DNA of 64,000 nucleotides, from positions 62,001-126,000 of the forward strand of contig CALUIN010000002.1 in the NCBI GenBank assembly GCA_944320745.1. The letters run 5' to 3'. The position numbers were made by a program, and so were the translations under genes. The notes beneath the pieces are model-generated. The model saw only the letters and a list, made by a program, of their open reading frames with translations. It was not told where the DNA came from and did no database searches. Numbering within the stretch: the stretch's first letter is position 1; each line of letters starts with the position of its first letter. The stretch comes from an uncultured Alloprevotella sp. GTDB lineage: Bacteria; Bacteroidota; Bacteroidia; Bacteroidales; Bacteroidaceae. Below, piece by piece: positions 53,717 through 61,930 of this stretch.

Positions 53717-54844
53717 TTACAGGACGCCACGCGGGAACTGCATCGTGGCGCAGTGGAGCGAGCCGTGCTGGCGGATGAGCGCGCGGCAGTCCACTCCTGT
53801 GGCACCCAGGCGGGGAAACGCCTCAAGCAGGGCCTTGCGCGCCGCCTCGTCCTTGTCCGGCTGTCCGTAAGTGGGGTAAAGAACGGTGTCGTTCAGCACC
53901 AGATAGTTGGCATACGTCGCGGGCAGCCTTTCCCCGTTCTGGTCGTAGACGGGATCGGGCAGCGGCAGTGCGACGAGGCGGTACGCTTCGCCGTCCGCCG
54001 TGCGGAAGGCGCGGAGTTCCTCCTCCATCAGCCGCAGGGGCTCGTAGTGTTCGTCCGCCGGGTCATCGCAGCGTGTGTAGGCAATAGTCTGCTCCGGGCA
54101 CAGGCGGGCCAGGGTGTCGACGTGGGCGTCCGTGTCGTCGCCGGCCAGTTCGCCGTGTTCCAGCCACAGGACGTGGTCTACGCCCAGCCGTTCGCGCAGC
54201 AGCAGCTCCACCTGTCCGCGGGTGCGCTCCGTTCCCCGGTTGGGATTCAGCAGGCAGCGCGACGTCGTGAGCAGCGTTCCGCATCCGTCCGTCTCGATGC
54301 TGCCGCCCTCCAGTTCGAAGTCCGTGCAGTCCACGTATCCGCCCTTCAGCCATCCGTCGTCGCAAAGTCTGCGGGTGATGGCGTTGTCGAGAGCGGCCTC
54401 AAACTTTCCGCCCCAGCCGTTGAAGCGGAAGTCGAGCAGTTCGGGGCCGTTTGTGCCTAATACGGTCAGCGCCCCGTGGTCGCGGGCCCAGGTGTCGTTG
54501 GTCGGGCATTCCGCCAGGAGGACGTTCTGCATGGCTCGCTGCGGCAGTTGCTGTTCCAGCAGCGCCCGCACGGCATCCGGTTCGGGCGTCACCACGAGCA
54601 GCTTCTCGCGCATGGCGATTTCAAACGCCAGGTGAAGGTAGCAGTCCGTCACTTCGGGCAGGCAGTCCGCCCAGTCCGTTCCGGCGTGCGGCCACGTCAG
54701 CTGTACGCCGCTTTGCGGGAACCACTCGGCCGCCAGCGTGCGGCGGGGGCGGCGCACCGTAGTCTCGAGGGCATCGCCTTTGAGGAACATGTCCAGGTTC
54801 AAGTCCGCCTGGGGCGGTTTAGGGGGCAAGGTGAAAAGTCCCAT
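53717..54844 (-). CDS. aguA: Agmatine deiminase
   Basis: AguA converts agmatine to N-carbamoylputrescine. It belongs to the guanidino-group-modifying superfamily. Visible family motifs are AEWFPQSGVQLTWPHAGTDW near the N-terminus, NDTWARDHGALTV, FNGWGGKF, LEGGSIETDG and LEHGELAGDDTDAHVDTLAR. The catalytic cysteine is Cys365 in HGSLHCATMQFPRG at the extreme C-terminus. Length (375 aa) is normal. The gene starts 11 bases after the 5'-nucleotidase stop and so shares its transcript. Confidence 0.95.
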   Translation of the reverse strand: MGLFTLPPKPPQADLNLDMFLKGDALETTVRRPRRTLAAEWFPQSGVQLTWPHAGTDWADCLPEVTDCYLHLAFEIAMREKLLVVTPEPDAVRALLEQQLPQRAMQNVLLAECPTNDTWARDHGALTVLGTNGPELLDFRFNGWGGKFEAALDNAITRRLCDDGWLKGGYVDCTDFELEGGSIETDGCGTLLTTSRCLLNPNRGTERTRGQVELLLRERLGVDHVLWLEHGELAGDDTDAHVDTLARLCPEQTIAYTRCDDPADEHYEPLRLMEEELRAFRTADGEAYRLVALPLPDPVYDQNGERLPATYANYLVLNDTVLYPTYGQPDKDEAARKALLEAFPRLGATGVDCRALIRQHGSLHCATMQFPRGVL

Positions 54845-54855
54845 GGCATTGTCGT

Positions 54856-56505
54856 TTAGGGTTGTGCGCCGGCTCTTAGTCTGTCCAGAGGCAGCGTCTT
54901 GAAGGTTTGCAGATACTGGATGAAGGCGTCGGTCGTGGCGGGCAGTCCCTCGACGTGCGTCTCTTGCGCGGCGGGGAAGAGCGCGGGCGGATAGCCGTCG
55001 CCCCCCGTGGTGATAAATTCGTCCGTTACGAGCAGGCAGGGCGTGTCGTCGTGCAGGGGTACGCTTTGTCCCGACGGACCCGTGTAGGCCAGCGACGCCA
55101 CGTGGCCCGCCGCATCGCGTTCGGCGGCGAGCCAGCCCGTTTGCAGCCAGCCGTAGCGCCGGTTGTGCAGGCCGAACTCCACCAGGTCGCGGAGCTGTCG
55201 CCCTGTCAGCCGGTACACGCGAAGGGCGTTGGCGAAGGGCAGAGCTTCTCCTACGTCGAGCACCGTGACGTCGCCTTTGCTGAAGCCGGCGCGGATGCTG
55301 CCGAAGTGGCTTGTGCCGATGATTACGGCGTCCGGCCCGAGCCCCGCTGCCTTGCGGTAGGCCTCGGCGTATGCCTCACATACGAGGGAACCCATCGCTG
55401 TTTGCCGCCACTTGTCGTCACGATCGTGCACGAGTGTGCGCGGCGACGAGGTGAGCCGCTGGCCGAGCGGTGTGCCGCCCGGCGTCGTCGTGTGGCGGAG
55501 CAGCGAGTCCGTCAGGGCCTGCATCCGTCGCGCTCCCGGTCCCAGCGTGGTGAGCGGCCGTACCGGGCAAAGCTGCGGCTCTACGTCCTTCACCCGGAGC
55601 GTGCGTCCGTCCAGCCGGAACTTCAGGATGCCGACATAGTTGCCGTGCCACTGCCCTTGTACGGCCGGGATGCGCGCCGCGCCGATGCGGCCGCAGACGG
55701 GCTGGTGCGTGTGTCCTGTGAGGGCGCCGTGCCAGGTCGTGTCGCGCAGTTGGCTTAGCCGGGCTCCTTCGGGGTCGTCCCAGGAGGGAGCACCGTTTTC
55801 CGTGCGTGTGCCGACGTGCAGCAGCAGCAGACGGATTTGCGCCGCGCGCGCTGCCTGAAACTCCGGCAGGGCCTTCACGCTGTCCAGCACGCGGTCGTAT
55901 CGTCCGTCGAACGAGAGGCCTTTCAGCTTCGACCGGCTGGCTTGGAGCGGCGTGGTCGAGGTGAGCAGGCCCACAAAGGACACGTTCACCTCCCGTCCGT
56001 CGCTCAGTCTGACGGACGGGGTGGCAACGGGCCTGGCGAAGGACGGGACGCGGCCGGACGAGTCGCGCACGTTGGCGCAGACGTAGTCCAAGTCCCACCC
56101 GGCGGGGCGCAGCGGCGTGCCGGCCCACTTGGCGGCGAGGGCTTCCTGGCCGTCGTCGAACTCGTGGTTGCCTATGGCCGAGAGGCGGATGCCCAGGCCG
56201 TCGAAAAGCACGGGCAGCAGGACGCCGTGGGTGGACTGGTAGAAATAGCTGCCGCCGAAGTTGTCGCCGGCCGACACTGTGATGTGGTTCGGGTAGACGC
56301 GGCGCAGGGAGTCGAGCGTCTGCCACAGCGCGGGTGCGCCGGGTATGCTTTTTCGCCCGTCCGCTACGAATGCGCCGTGGAAGTCGTTGACGGAAAAGAC
56401 GGCCACCGTCACGTCCTCCGGGTCCGCGGGGGCGGGCACTGTGCGGCAGCCGGCGGCTGCGAGGCACAGACTGAGGCTGAACGCAGTAAGTTGCAGGATT
56501 TTCAT
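54856..56505 (-). CDS. 5'-nucleotidase/cyclic phosphodiesterase-like lipoprotein, 549 aa
   Basis: An exported metallophosphatase of the UshA/CpdB type that should act on nucleotides outside the cytoplasm. The lipobox LAAAGC gives Cys20. The metal motifs are FSVNDFHGAF (Asp41, His43), SAGDNFGGSY, IGNHEFDDG and LTGHTHQPVCG. The C-terminal nucleotidase domain follows from about residue 330 (MGSLVCEAYAEAYR, GTSHFGSIRAGFSKGDVTVLD, TDEFITTGGDGYP). ATG 56505 or 56517 is the start; the long upstream frame is rejected because a -7 element lies at 56542. It is the first gene of the operon with aguA, aguB and the MFS gene. Confidence 0.9.
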   Translation of the reverse strand: MKILQLTAFSLSLCLAAAGCRTVPAPADPEDVTVAVFSVNDFHGAFVADGRKSIPGAPALWQTLDSLRRVYPNHITVSAGDNFGGSYFYQSTHGVLLPVLFDGLGIRLSAIGNHEFDDGQEALAAKWAGTPLRPAGWDLDYVCANVRDSSGRVPSFARPVATPSVRLSDGREVNVSFVGLLTSTTPLQASRSKLKGLSFDGRYDRVLDSVKALPEFQAARAAQIRLLLLHVGTRTENGAPSWDDPEGARLSQLRDTTWHGALTGHTHQPVCGRIGAARIPAVQGQWHGNYVGILKFRLDGRTLRVKDVEPQLCPVRPLTTLGPGARRMQALTDSLLRHTTTPGGTPLGQRLTSSPRTLVHDRDDKWRQTAMGSLVCEAYAEAYRKAAGLGPDAVIIGTSHFGSIRAGFSKGDVTVLDVGEALPFANALRVYRLTGRQLRDLVEFGLHNRRYGWLQTGWLAAERDAAGHVASLAYTGPSGQSVPLHDDTPCLLVTDEFITTGGDGYPPALFPAAQETHVEGLPATTDAFIQYLQTFKTLPLDRLRAGAQP

Positions 56506-56541
56506 GGATTGAATCATTTCCCCCAGATGCGGGGAGCGCCG

Positions 56542-56549
56542 CAAAGTTA
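56542..56549 (-). promoter_or_regulatory. Probable -7 element of the nucleotidase-agmatine operon
   Basis: TAACTTTG on the minus strand matches the consensus and lies 36 bases before ATG 56505. Confidence 0.5.
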
Positions 56550-56755
56550 CTATTTTTTGCCCAACCCTGCAACCGCTTCCGGCGCGCGGGCGGCCCTTGA
56601 GGCGGCAACAGGGCGGGGCTGATGATTTTTTCCTCCCCGTGCGTGCAATATCCGGCCGGGTCCGGAGTTTATCCATATAGGCAGGGCGGGTGCCGCGGCC
56701 GCAGGTGCGCGGTGCGTTGGGCCCGTCTCGCCGAACCCTTAAAAACCAAAAAAAT

Positions 56756-57112
56756 ATGAAGCGTAAAATGACAGGTATCTGCGGTTGCGGGCTGGCTCTG
56801 GCCGCCCTTGTCCTGACCGCTTGTTCTGGGGAAAAGATCGAAGGGGCCTGGGTGGAACCGGTGCCCGGTATGGAAGGCATGACGCAGGGTGTGCGCCTGG
56901 AGGAGGGCGGAAAGGCTTCGTCCATCAACATGGCTACGCTGCAGTACGAAACGTGGCAGCGCGAGGGCGACCGCCTCATCCTGAGCGGCAGGAGTCTGGG
57001 AAACGGGCAGACGATAGCCTTCTCGGACACGCTGCAGATTGAAAAACTGACGGCCGACCGGCTCACGCTGCGCCGCGGCAGTCTGACCATTGCCTACCAG
57101 CGGCAGGAGTGA
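56756..57112 (+). CDS. Small lipocalin-like lipoprotein, 118 aa
   Basis: A short exported lipoprotein with lipobox LVLTACSGEK (Cys23). The mature part begins IEGAWVEPVPGMEGMTQGVRLEEGGKASSINM, in which the IEGAWV start and the beta-strand pattern (YETWQREGDRLILSGRS, IEKLTADRLTLRRG) are like lipocalin-type lipoproteins of Bacteroidales. There is no known ligand or function. ATG 56756 is preferred because it starts the signal peptide, and an A-rich stretch precedes it. It converges on fkp with repeat locus 8 between. Confidence 0.78.
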   Translation: MKRKMTGICGCGLALAALVLTACSGEKIEGAWVEPVPGMEGMTQGVRLEEGGKASSINMATLQYETWQREGDRLILSGRSLGNGQTIAFSDTLQIEKLTADRLTLRRGSLTIAYQRQE

Positions 57113-57130
57113 CGCCGCGGCTCACGCCCC

Positions 57131-57212
57131 CGCCACGGGGCTAAGGCCAGAAAAAACGGGGCTTAGCCGGCTTGAAACCAGGCTAAGCCCCGTTCGTCCT
57201 TCCCTAAGCCGC
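57131..57212. repeat. Intergenic repeat locus 8
   Basis: ACGGGGCTAAGGC (57134-57146) is followed by the variant ACGGGGCTTAGCC (57156-57168), its inversion GGCTAAGCCCCGT (57181-57193) and a degraded copy CCCTAAGCCGCGT. The locus lies between the converging lipocalin and fkp genes. Confidence 0.88.
57150..57194 (-). terminator. Terminator of gtrA-fkp formed by repeat locus 8
   Basis: On the minus strand AACGGGGCTTAGCC pairs perfectly with GGCTAAGCCCCGTT, and the right arm runs into a total of six T. It lies 50 bases after the fkp stop. Confidence 0.82.
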
Positions 57213-57244
57213 GTGTGCGGCGCGGCCGGTCCGGGCAGTTCCGC

Positions 57245-60088
57245 TCACGAGCGGCTCACCTGCAGCCCCTTGTCCGAGAGGGAGAGCCCCACGAACCGCG
57301 CGTTGGGCGTGAGCGGGCTGTCGGTCAGTTCCTGCTGTATGCGCAGGGCGGCCTGTGCGTCCTTGGCCACCATGTACATGAAGCCGCCGCCGCCGGCTCC
57401 GGGCAGCTTGTAGCCCAGGCAGAGGTCGTCCACGCGCCGGCACAGCTTCTCGATGACGGGCGGGTTCGTGCCCGCATCGAGGGCCTTGTTCTGTTCCCAC
57501 GTTTCGCGGACCAGGCGGCCGTAGCGCTCCCAGTCGCCGCGTTGCATCGCGTCGAAGAGCGTCAGGGCGTGGTGCTTCATTTGGGCAAGCAGTTCGAGGT
57601 GGTCCGCGGCGTTGAGGAACATGCCGCGGACGATTTCCGTCAGGATGTGCTTGGCCGTGCGCGTCACGCCGGTGTAGTAGAGCAGATGGCAGGGCCGGCA
57701 GTCCGCATCGGTAAAGAGCGAGGTCGGCAGCCAGCGGGCCACGGCGTTCTGCCCGAAGCCGCTGTCCGTCTGGAGCAGTTTGATGCCGTGGAGCACGCCG
57801 CCGTACTGGTCCTGCCAGCCGCCGCCTGTCGTGAGCAGCTGTTCGAGCACGAGCGTGCGGTTGCAGATTTCGTTGCGGTCCCAGCCCAGTCCGCAGAAGT
57901 CCGAGAGGGCGCCCAGCACGGTGGCGGACAGGATGGAACTGGTGCCGAGGCCCGACCCGGCGGGCACGGCCGAGAGCAGCGTGATTTCGAGGCCTGCGCC
58001 GAAGGCTTCCAGCTGACGGCGCAGGGTGGGATAGGCTTCATCGGAGTACTCGGGCAGGAATCCGCACAGGCAGAGGGCTGCCTTGGGGATGGAGAAGGGG
58101 GAGCCCACCGCGGTGTAGCGGCGCAGCTCCTCGTAGGTCTCTATGCGCTCCATGGCGCCGAGGTCGATGGAGCGGCAGATGATGACCGGTTCGCGGCAGG
58201 GCTTCACGTACACCTGCAAGGGCGGCTGTCCGTTGAGCTCTATGGCCGCATTGACCACGTTGCCGCCGTTGATGAGGCAGTAGGGCGGCGTGTCCGTCCA
58301 GCCGCCGGCCAGGTCGACGCGCACAGGACTGCGGCCCCATACTATCTGGTCGGCGCAGGCCGTCAGGTGCGGGCGGCACTTGTGGCGCAGGGCATCGGCC
58401 ACGAGCCCTTCGCGCAGCAGGGCGAAAGCCTCTTCCGCGTGGTGCGTGGCCGCTTCGGCCGCGCCGGTGCGCCGCTCCGTCTCGGCGCGGAACATGGCGT
58501 CGTGGATGCGCGTCATCAGGGGCGCGTCGGGCGGCAGGGGAGCGGGCAGGGCCAGCCTGTCGGCGGCGAAGCGTTCCGCCATGTCCTTCAGGTCGACCTG
58601 GTAGAACACGCTTTTGTTCCAGTTGGCCGCCAGCTTGGGCAGTGCTTCGCGGGCGCGTTCGTGGCGCGCGGCGAAGAGGCGCGGCAGGTTGGCCTGCTCG
58701 GACAGTTCCTCAGCCGACAGGCGCGGCAGGGCGGTCCAGGCGGCGCCGCGTCCGGCGTCGGGCGCGTCGGCCAGCATCCAGTTTAGCCACTGGCCCATTT
58801 CCTCGACGGACGTGAGGACGGGGAAGAGACGGGCGCACTGCAGGTCGTCCGTATGGCCCAAGGCCTCCGGCACAACGCCGTGCGTGCGCAGCCATTCGCC
58901 GACGGGGCGGTTCAAGTAGGTGGTCCGCCCGTCGGCCACAGGGCCGCGGAAGGCGTCGTCGCAGCCGTAGGGCCGCAGCGCGTAGGCGGATTCGCCGATG
59001 GGGACCACGTCGACGCAAAGCCCTTCCGGCAGGTTGACCTGCCAGTCGTTGACGGGCACGCCGGTGATGATGTGGTGCGAGGCATAGTGCCAGCCTTCGC
59101 CCATCCAGGAATTTTCTATCCAGACGTGCGTGTTGCGCTTGTCCGGCCGGTTGGCCAGGTGCGCGTTCTGTATGAAGAAGGAGGGTTGCCGCTTCACATT
59201 CTTCTGGATGATAAAGCGCTGGTCCTTGATGAGGTTCTGCAGGTCGACGGAGGAGCGGAGCATGTCCTGCGTGGTGCCGAAGTGGTAGAACTCGCCGCCG
59301 GGCAGGGGGAGGATAGCTACGGAGAGACCGGCCAGGGCCTCGTCTGGCTGCGAGGGATGGCGGCCCAGGGCGCAGCCGAACTGGGAATAGAGGTCGTAGC
59401 AGCCGTCGGGCGCGGCGGCGCACTGGCTGCGGAGGGCCTGTACCGCGCGGTCGGAAAGCAGCCATACGCCGATGTCCATCAGGGAAAAGTGGGTGGCGAG
59501 GTAGGCCGACTGCACTTCCAGGCTGGGCTTTTGCAGCATGAAGTCCAACTGGCCGGGGCATTCGCGGCTCATCATGAATACGCCGTGGTGCGAGGCCTGT
59601 TCGGGCGTGGCCCAGAGGCCGTAGCAGACGACGTCGGCCTCGGGGATGTCCTGCAGGGGCTCCGTGGTGCGGAGAAAGACGTCGCCGCTGGCGACAAGGG
59701 TGCGCAGCCCGGCGGGTGCGCGGTGCATGATGCGTTCGTAGAGCGGCAGCTGCAGGTCGAGCAGGTGCTGGCCGATGCGCTGGCCGCGGGCCCAGCGGAA
59801 GACGGGGATGGGCGTCAGCACCTTGCCGCTCGGCGCGTAGGCGGGCAGGCGACGGCTTTGTCCGCCGGCGTGGAGCAGGATGCGCGGCTCGCGCGACAGC
59901 CATTCGCTGAAGGGCATGTCGGGCGCCTCAGCGGCACGGCAGGACTCGAGCAGCCAGATGGTGCCGCCGCCCGAACCGAGCTTGTGCCCGACGGGGTCGG
60001 ATGTGCAGAAATACGCTTCGGACGAAGTGTGCATGAGGCGGTGAAAGCAGTTCACCACATTGGGGGGGAGGGATAAGAGTTTCTTCAT
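57245..60088 (-). CDS. fkp: Bifunctional fucokinase / GDP-fucose pyrophosphorylase Fkp
   Basis: Fkp phosphorylates L-fucose and joins it to GTP, giving GDP-L-fucose for fucosylation of capsule and surface glycoproteins. The N-terminal pyrophosphorylase half has the nucleotide-binding loop LLHAGGQSRRLPAYAPSGK at residues 71-89. A central region resembles a left-handed beta-helix. The C-terminal GHMP kinase half has VWGRSPVRVDLAGGWTDTPP, the ATP loop PAGSGLGTSS near residue 710 and GAGGGGFMYMV. Length is 947 residues, as in Bacteroides. ATG 60088 is chosen by homology, since the open frame upstream runs antisense through the gtrA reading. gtrA lies 31 bases upstream on the same strand. Confidence 0.95.
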   Translation of the reverse strand: MKKLLSLPPNVVNCFHRLMHTSSEAYFCTSDPVGHKLGSGGGTIWLLESCRAAEAPDMPFSEWLSREPRILLHAGGQSRRLPAYAPSGKVLTPIPVFRWARGQRIGQHLLDLQLPLYERIMHRAPAGLRTLVASGDVFLRTTEPLQDIPEADVVCYGLWATPEQASHHGVFMMSRECPGQLDFMLQKPSLEVQSAYLATHFSLMDIGVWLLSDRAVQALRSQCAAAPDGCYDLYSQFGCALGRHPSQPDEALAGLSVAILPLPGGEFYHFGTTQDMLRSSVDLQNLIKDQRFIIQKNVKRQPSFFIQNAHLANRPDKRNTHVWIENSWMGEGWHYASHHIITGVPVNDWQVNLPEGLCVDVVPIGESAYALRPYGCDDAFRGPVADGRTTYLNRPVGEWLRTHGVVPEALGHTDDLQCARLFPVLTSVEEMGQWLNWMLADAPDAGRGAAWTALPRLSAEELSEQANLPRLFAARHERAREALPKLAANWNKSVFYQVDLKDMAERFAADRLALPAPLPPDAPLMTRIHDAMFRAETERRTGAAEAATHHAEEAFALLREGLVADALRHKCRPHLTACADQIVWGRSPVRVDLAGGWTDTPPYCLINGGNVVNAAIELNGQPPLQVYVKPCREPVIICRSIDLGAMERIETYEELRRYTAVGSPFSIPKAALCLCGFLPEYSDEAYPTLRRQLEAFGAGLEITLLSAVPAGSGLGTSSILSATVLGALSDFCGLGWDRNEICNRTLVLEQLLTTGGGWQDQYGGVLHGIKLLQTDSGFGQNAVARWLPTSLFTDADCRPCHLLYYTGVTRTAKHILTEIVRGMFLNAADHLELLAQMKHHALTLFDAMQRGDWERYGRLVRETWEQNKALDAGTNPPVIEKLCRRVDDLCLGYKLPGAGGGGFMYMVAKDAQAALRIQQELTDSPLTPNARFVGLSLSDKGLQVSRS

Positions 60089-60119
60089 GTTTTTACAATG
60101 TGCGGGAAACAACGGCGCT

Positions 60120-60500
60120 TCAGGATCGGGGGCGGAATGTGACGAGGCGGTTGTACAGGTAGTTGAGTACGGTGTAGGCCACCATGCCGATGAGCTGGGC
60201 CCAGTATTCGCTGACCCACAGGAGGGCGGCGCGGAACACCAGCCACTGGATGCCCCAGCAGACGCAGGCGCCGGCCAGGAAGTAGAGCCCTTCGGCCGTC
60301 CAGCGCGTGCCGCGCCGGCGGAACACCCATAGCTTGTTGAGCACGAAACTGTTGCACATGCCCAATGCATAGCTGGCAAGGTTGGACAGGTCGAGCCCCA
60401 GTCCCAGGGCGCGCAGGACGACGAACGAGACATAGGTGACGGCTGTGTTGAGCACACCGACGGCTCCGTACTTGACAAAGCGGGTGAGGTCCTTGTTCAT
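60120..60500 (-). CDS. GtrA-family membrane protein, 126 aa
   Basis: A small inner membrane protein with four hydrophobic helices. The family pattern is FVKYGAVGVLNTAVTYVSFVVLR at the start, then the conserved segment NLASYALGMCNSFVLNKLWVFRRRG, and a final helix ending NYLYNRLVTFRPRS. GtrA proteins help move lipid-linked sugars across the membrane. It stands first in an operon with fkp, which suggests a role in fucose use. Start ATG 60500 lies 15 bases behind a good -7 element. Confidence 0.9.
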   Translation of the reverse strand: MNKDLTRFVKYGAVGVLNTAVTYVSFVVLRALGLGLDLSNLASYALGMCNSFVLNKLWVFRRRGTRWTAEGLYFLAGACVCWGIQWLVFRAALLWVSEYWAQLIGMVAYTVLNYLYNRLVTFRPRS

Positions 60501-60514
60501 ATTGTCCTTTTGCG

Positions 60515-60546
60515 CAAAGGTAGCGGTTTTATTTGTGATGGCCAAG
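60515..60546 (-). promoter_or_regulatory. Promoter of gtrA-fkp
   Basis: On the minus strand CTTG (60543-60546) and TACCTTTG (60515-60522) are 20 bases apart, a near-consensus promoter. Confidence 0.7.
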
Positions 60547-60611
60547 TTGTATCCCGCTTTGCAGGCGGACTGTGCCGGGCGCGAGGCTTTCGCAGGACTT
60601 TCGGAGGGGGC

Positions 60612-60639
60612 GTTCGCCGCCGGTCGGCCGGCGGCGAAC
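60612..60639. other. Perfect GC hairpin of unknown role
   Basis: GTTCGCCGCCGG and CCGGCGGCGAAC form a perfect 12-pair stem with a TCGG loop. It sits between the gtrA promoter and the aroC terminator and has no T run directly beside it. Confidence 0.6.
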
Positions 60640-60642
60640 GCA

Positions 60643-60685
60643 GAAAAAATTAATGGAGGCCAGCGTCACTACGGGCCTCCATTAA
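60643..60685 (-). terminator. Terminator of the dnaX-slyD-aroC unit
   Basis: On the minus strand TTAATGGAGGCC pairs perfectly with GGCCTCCATTAA, followed by a T run. It lies about 120 bases after the aroC stop. Confidence 0.8.
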
Positions 60686-60808
60686 CCAACACAAAAACTA
60701 AACTAGACTTAACTAAACTATTTACTGCGTTATCATCGCGACAACTTGATGCCGCGAATATAACCATTCGATAGGGATCGGCCAAGGAGAAACGCGGAAA
60801 TTTCCGGC

Positions 60809-61897
60809 TTATCCCTTATTTTTAACATTTGAGGCTTGGCTGAGCAGGTAAAAGTCGAGAATTACGAGCGCGGCCATTGCTTCTACGATGGGTACGGCGC
60901 GGGGCACTACGCACGGGTCGTGGCGCCCGCGGGCCATGAGAGAGACGGCCTCGCCGCGGAGATTGACGGTGGGCTGTTCGCGCAGGAGGGTGGCGACAGG
61001 CTTGAAGGCTACGCGGAAATAAATGTCGTTGCCGTTGCTGATGCCTCCCTGGATGCCGCCGCTGTGATTGGTGGCGGTGCGTACGCCCCCGTGCCCGTCC
61101 GGCAGGAAAATGTCGTTCTGCTCGCTGCCTCTGGCTGCGACGCCGGCAAATCCTTCTCCGTATTCAAAGCCCTTGGCCGCATTGATGCTGAGCATGGCTT
61201 CGCCGAGTGCGGCGTGCAGCTTGCCGAATACGGGCTCACCGATGCCGGGCGGACATCCTTGTATGACGCCCGTGACCACTCCGCCGATGGTGTCGCCCTC
61301 ACGCTTGACGTCGGCGATGAGGCGTGCCATGCGCTTCGCCGCCTCGGGATCGGGGCAGCGCACGGGATTTGTTTCGGCGAGGGACAGGTCGTAGTGCGAA
61401 TAGTCGTGTTTCAGGGCGATGCTGCCTACTTGCGACGTGTAGGCCGCCACGCGGATGCCCGCCTGGCGCAGGGCCATCTTCGCCAAGGCGCCGCCGACGC
61501 AGCGCGCTACGGTTTCGCGTGCTGAGGATCGGCCGCCACCGCGATGGTCGCGTATGCCGTATTTATAGTAATAGGCATAGTCGGCGTGGCTGGGCCGGAA
61601 CACGTCGCGCAGGTTGTCGTAGTCTGCCGAGCGGGCCTGTTCGTTGCGCACGAGAAAGCCGATGGGGCAGCCTGTCGACTTTCCTTCGAAAACGCCTGAG
61701 AGGAGTTCCGCGCGGTCGGATTCCTTGCGGGCCGTCGTCAGGGCGCTTTGTCCCGGCCGGCGGCGGTCCAGTTCGTGCTGAAGGAAGTCCATGTCGATGT
61801 CGATGCCGGCCGGAAATCCATCGAGCACGCCGCCGAGGCACGGCCCGTGGCTTTCACCGAACGTGGTGAGGCGCAGGAGGTGGCCAAAGGTATTCAT
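60809..61897 (-). CDS. aroC: Chorismate synthase
   Basis: AroC makes chorismate from EPSP with reduced FMN, the last step of the common aromatic pathway. Signatures include [15 protein letters not shown] at the N-terminus, [24 protein letters not shown] with the active-site region, and [24 protein letters not shown]. Length (362 aa) is usual. It follows slyD by 33 bases in a shared transcript with dnaX. Thus the aromatic pathway appears at two places in the window (here and trpB). Confidence 0.96.
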   Translation of the reverse strand: MNTFGHLLRLTTFGESHGPCLGGVLDGFPAGIDIDMDFLQHELDRRRPGQSALTTARKESDRAELLSGVFEGKSTGCPIGFLVRNEQARSADYDNLRDVFRPSHADYAYYYKYGIRDHRGGGRSSARETVARCVGGALAKMALRQAGIRVAAYTSQVGSIALKHDYSHYDLSLAETNPVRCPDPEAAKRMARLIADVKREGDTIGGVVTGVIQGCPPGIGEPVFGKLHAALGEAMLSINAAKGFEYGEGFAGVAARGSEQNDIFLPDGHGGVRTATNHSGGIQGGISNGNDIYFRVAFKPVATLLREQPTVNLRGEAVSLMARGRHDPCVVPRAVPIVEAMAALVILDFYLLSQASNVKNKG

Positions 61898-61930
61898 GGG
61901 GTAGCGGGCTTGGGATGTAGTGTGCGGATA

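Noticed and set aside
56506-57090. N-terminal extension of the 5'-nucleotidase to 57090
   Set aside because: It overlaps the lipocalin-like gene on the other strand, includes a promoter element, and would place the lipoprotein signal peptide inside the protein.
60089-60478. N-terminal extension of Fkp to 60478
   Set aside because: It is out of frame with gtrA on the same strand and covers it. GtrA has clear homology, and Fkp homologues start at the MKKLLSLPP region.
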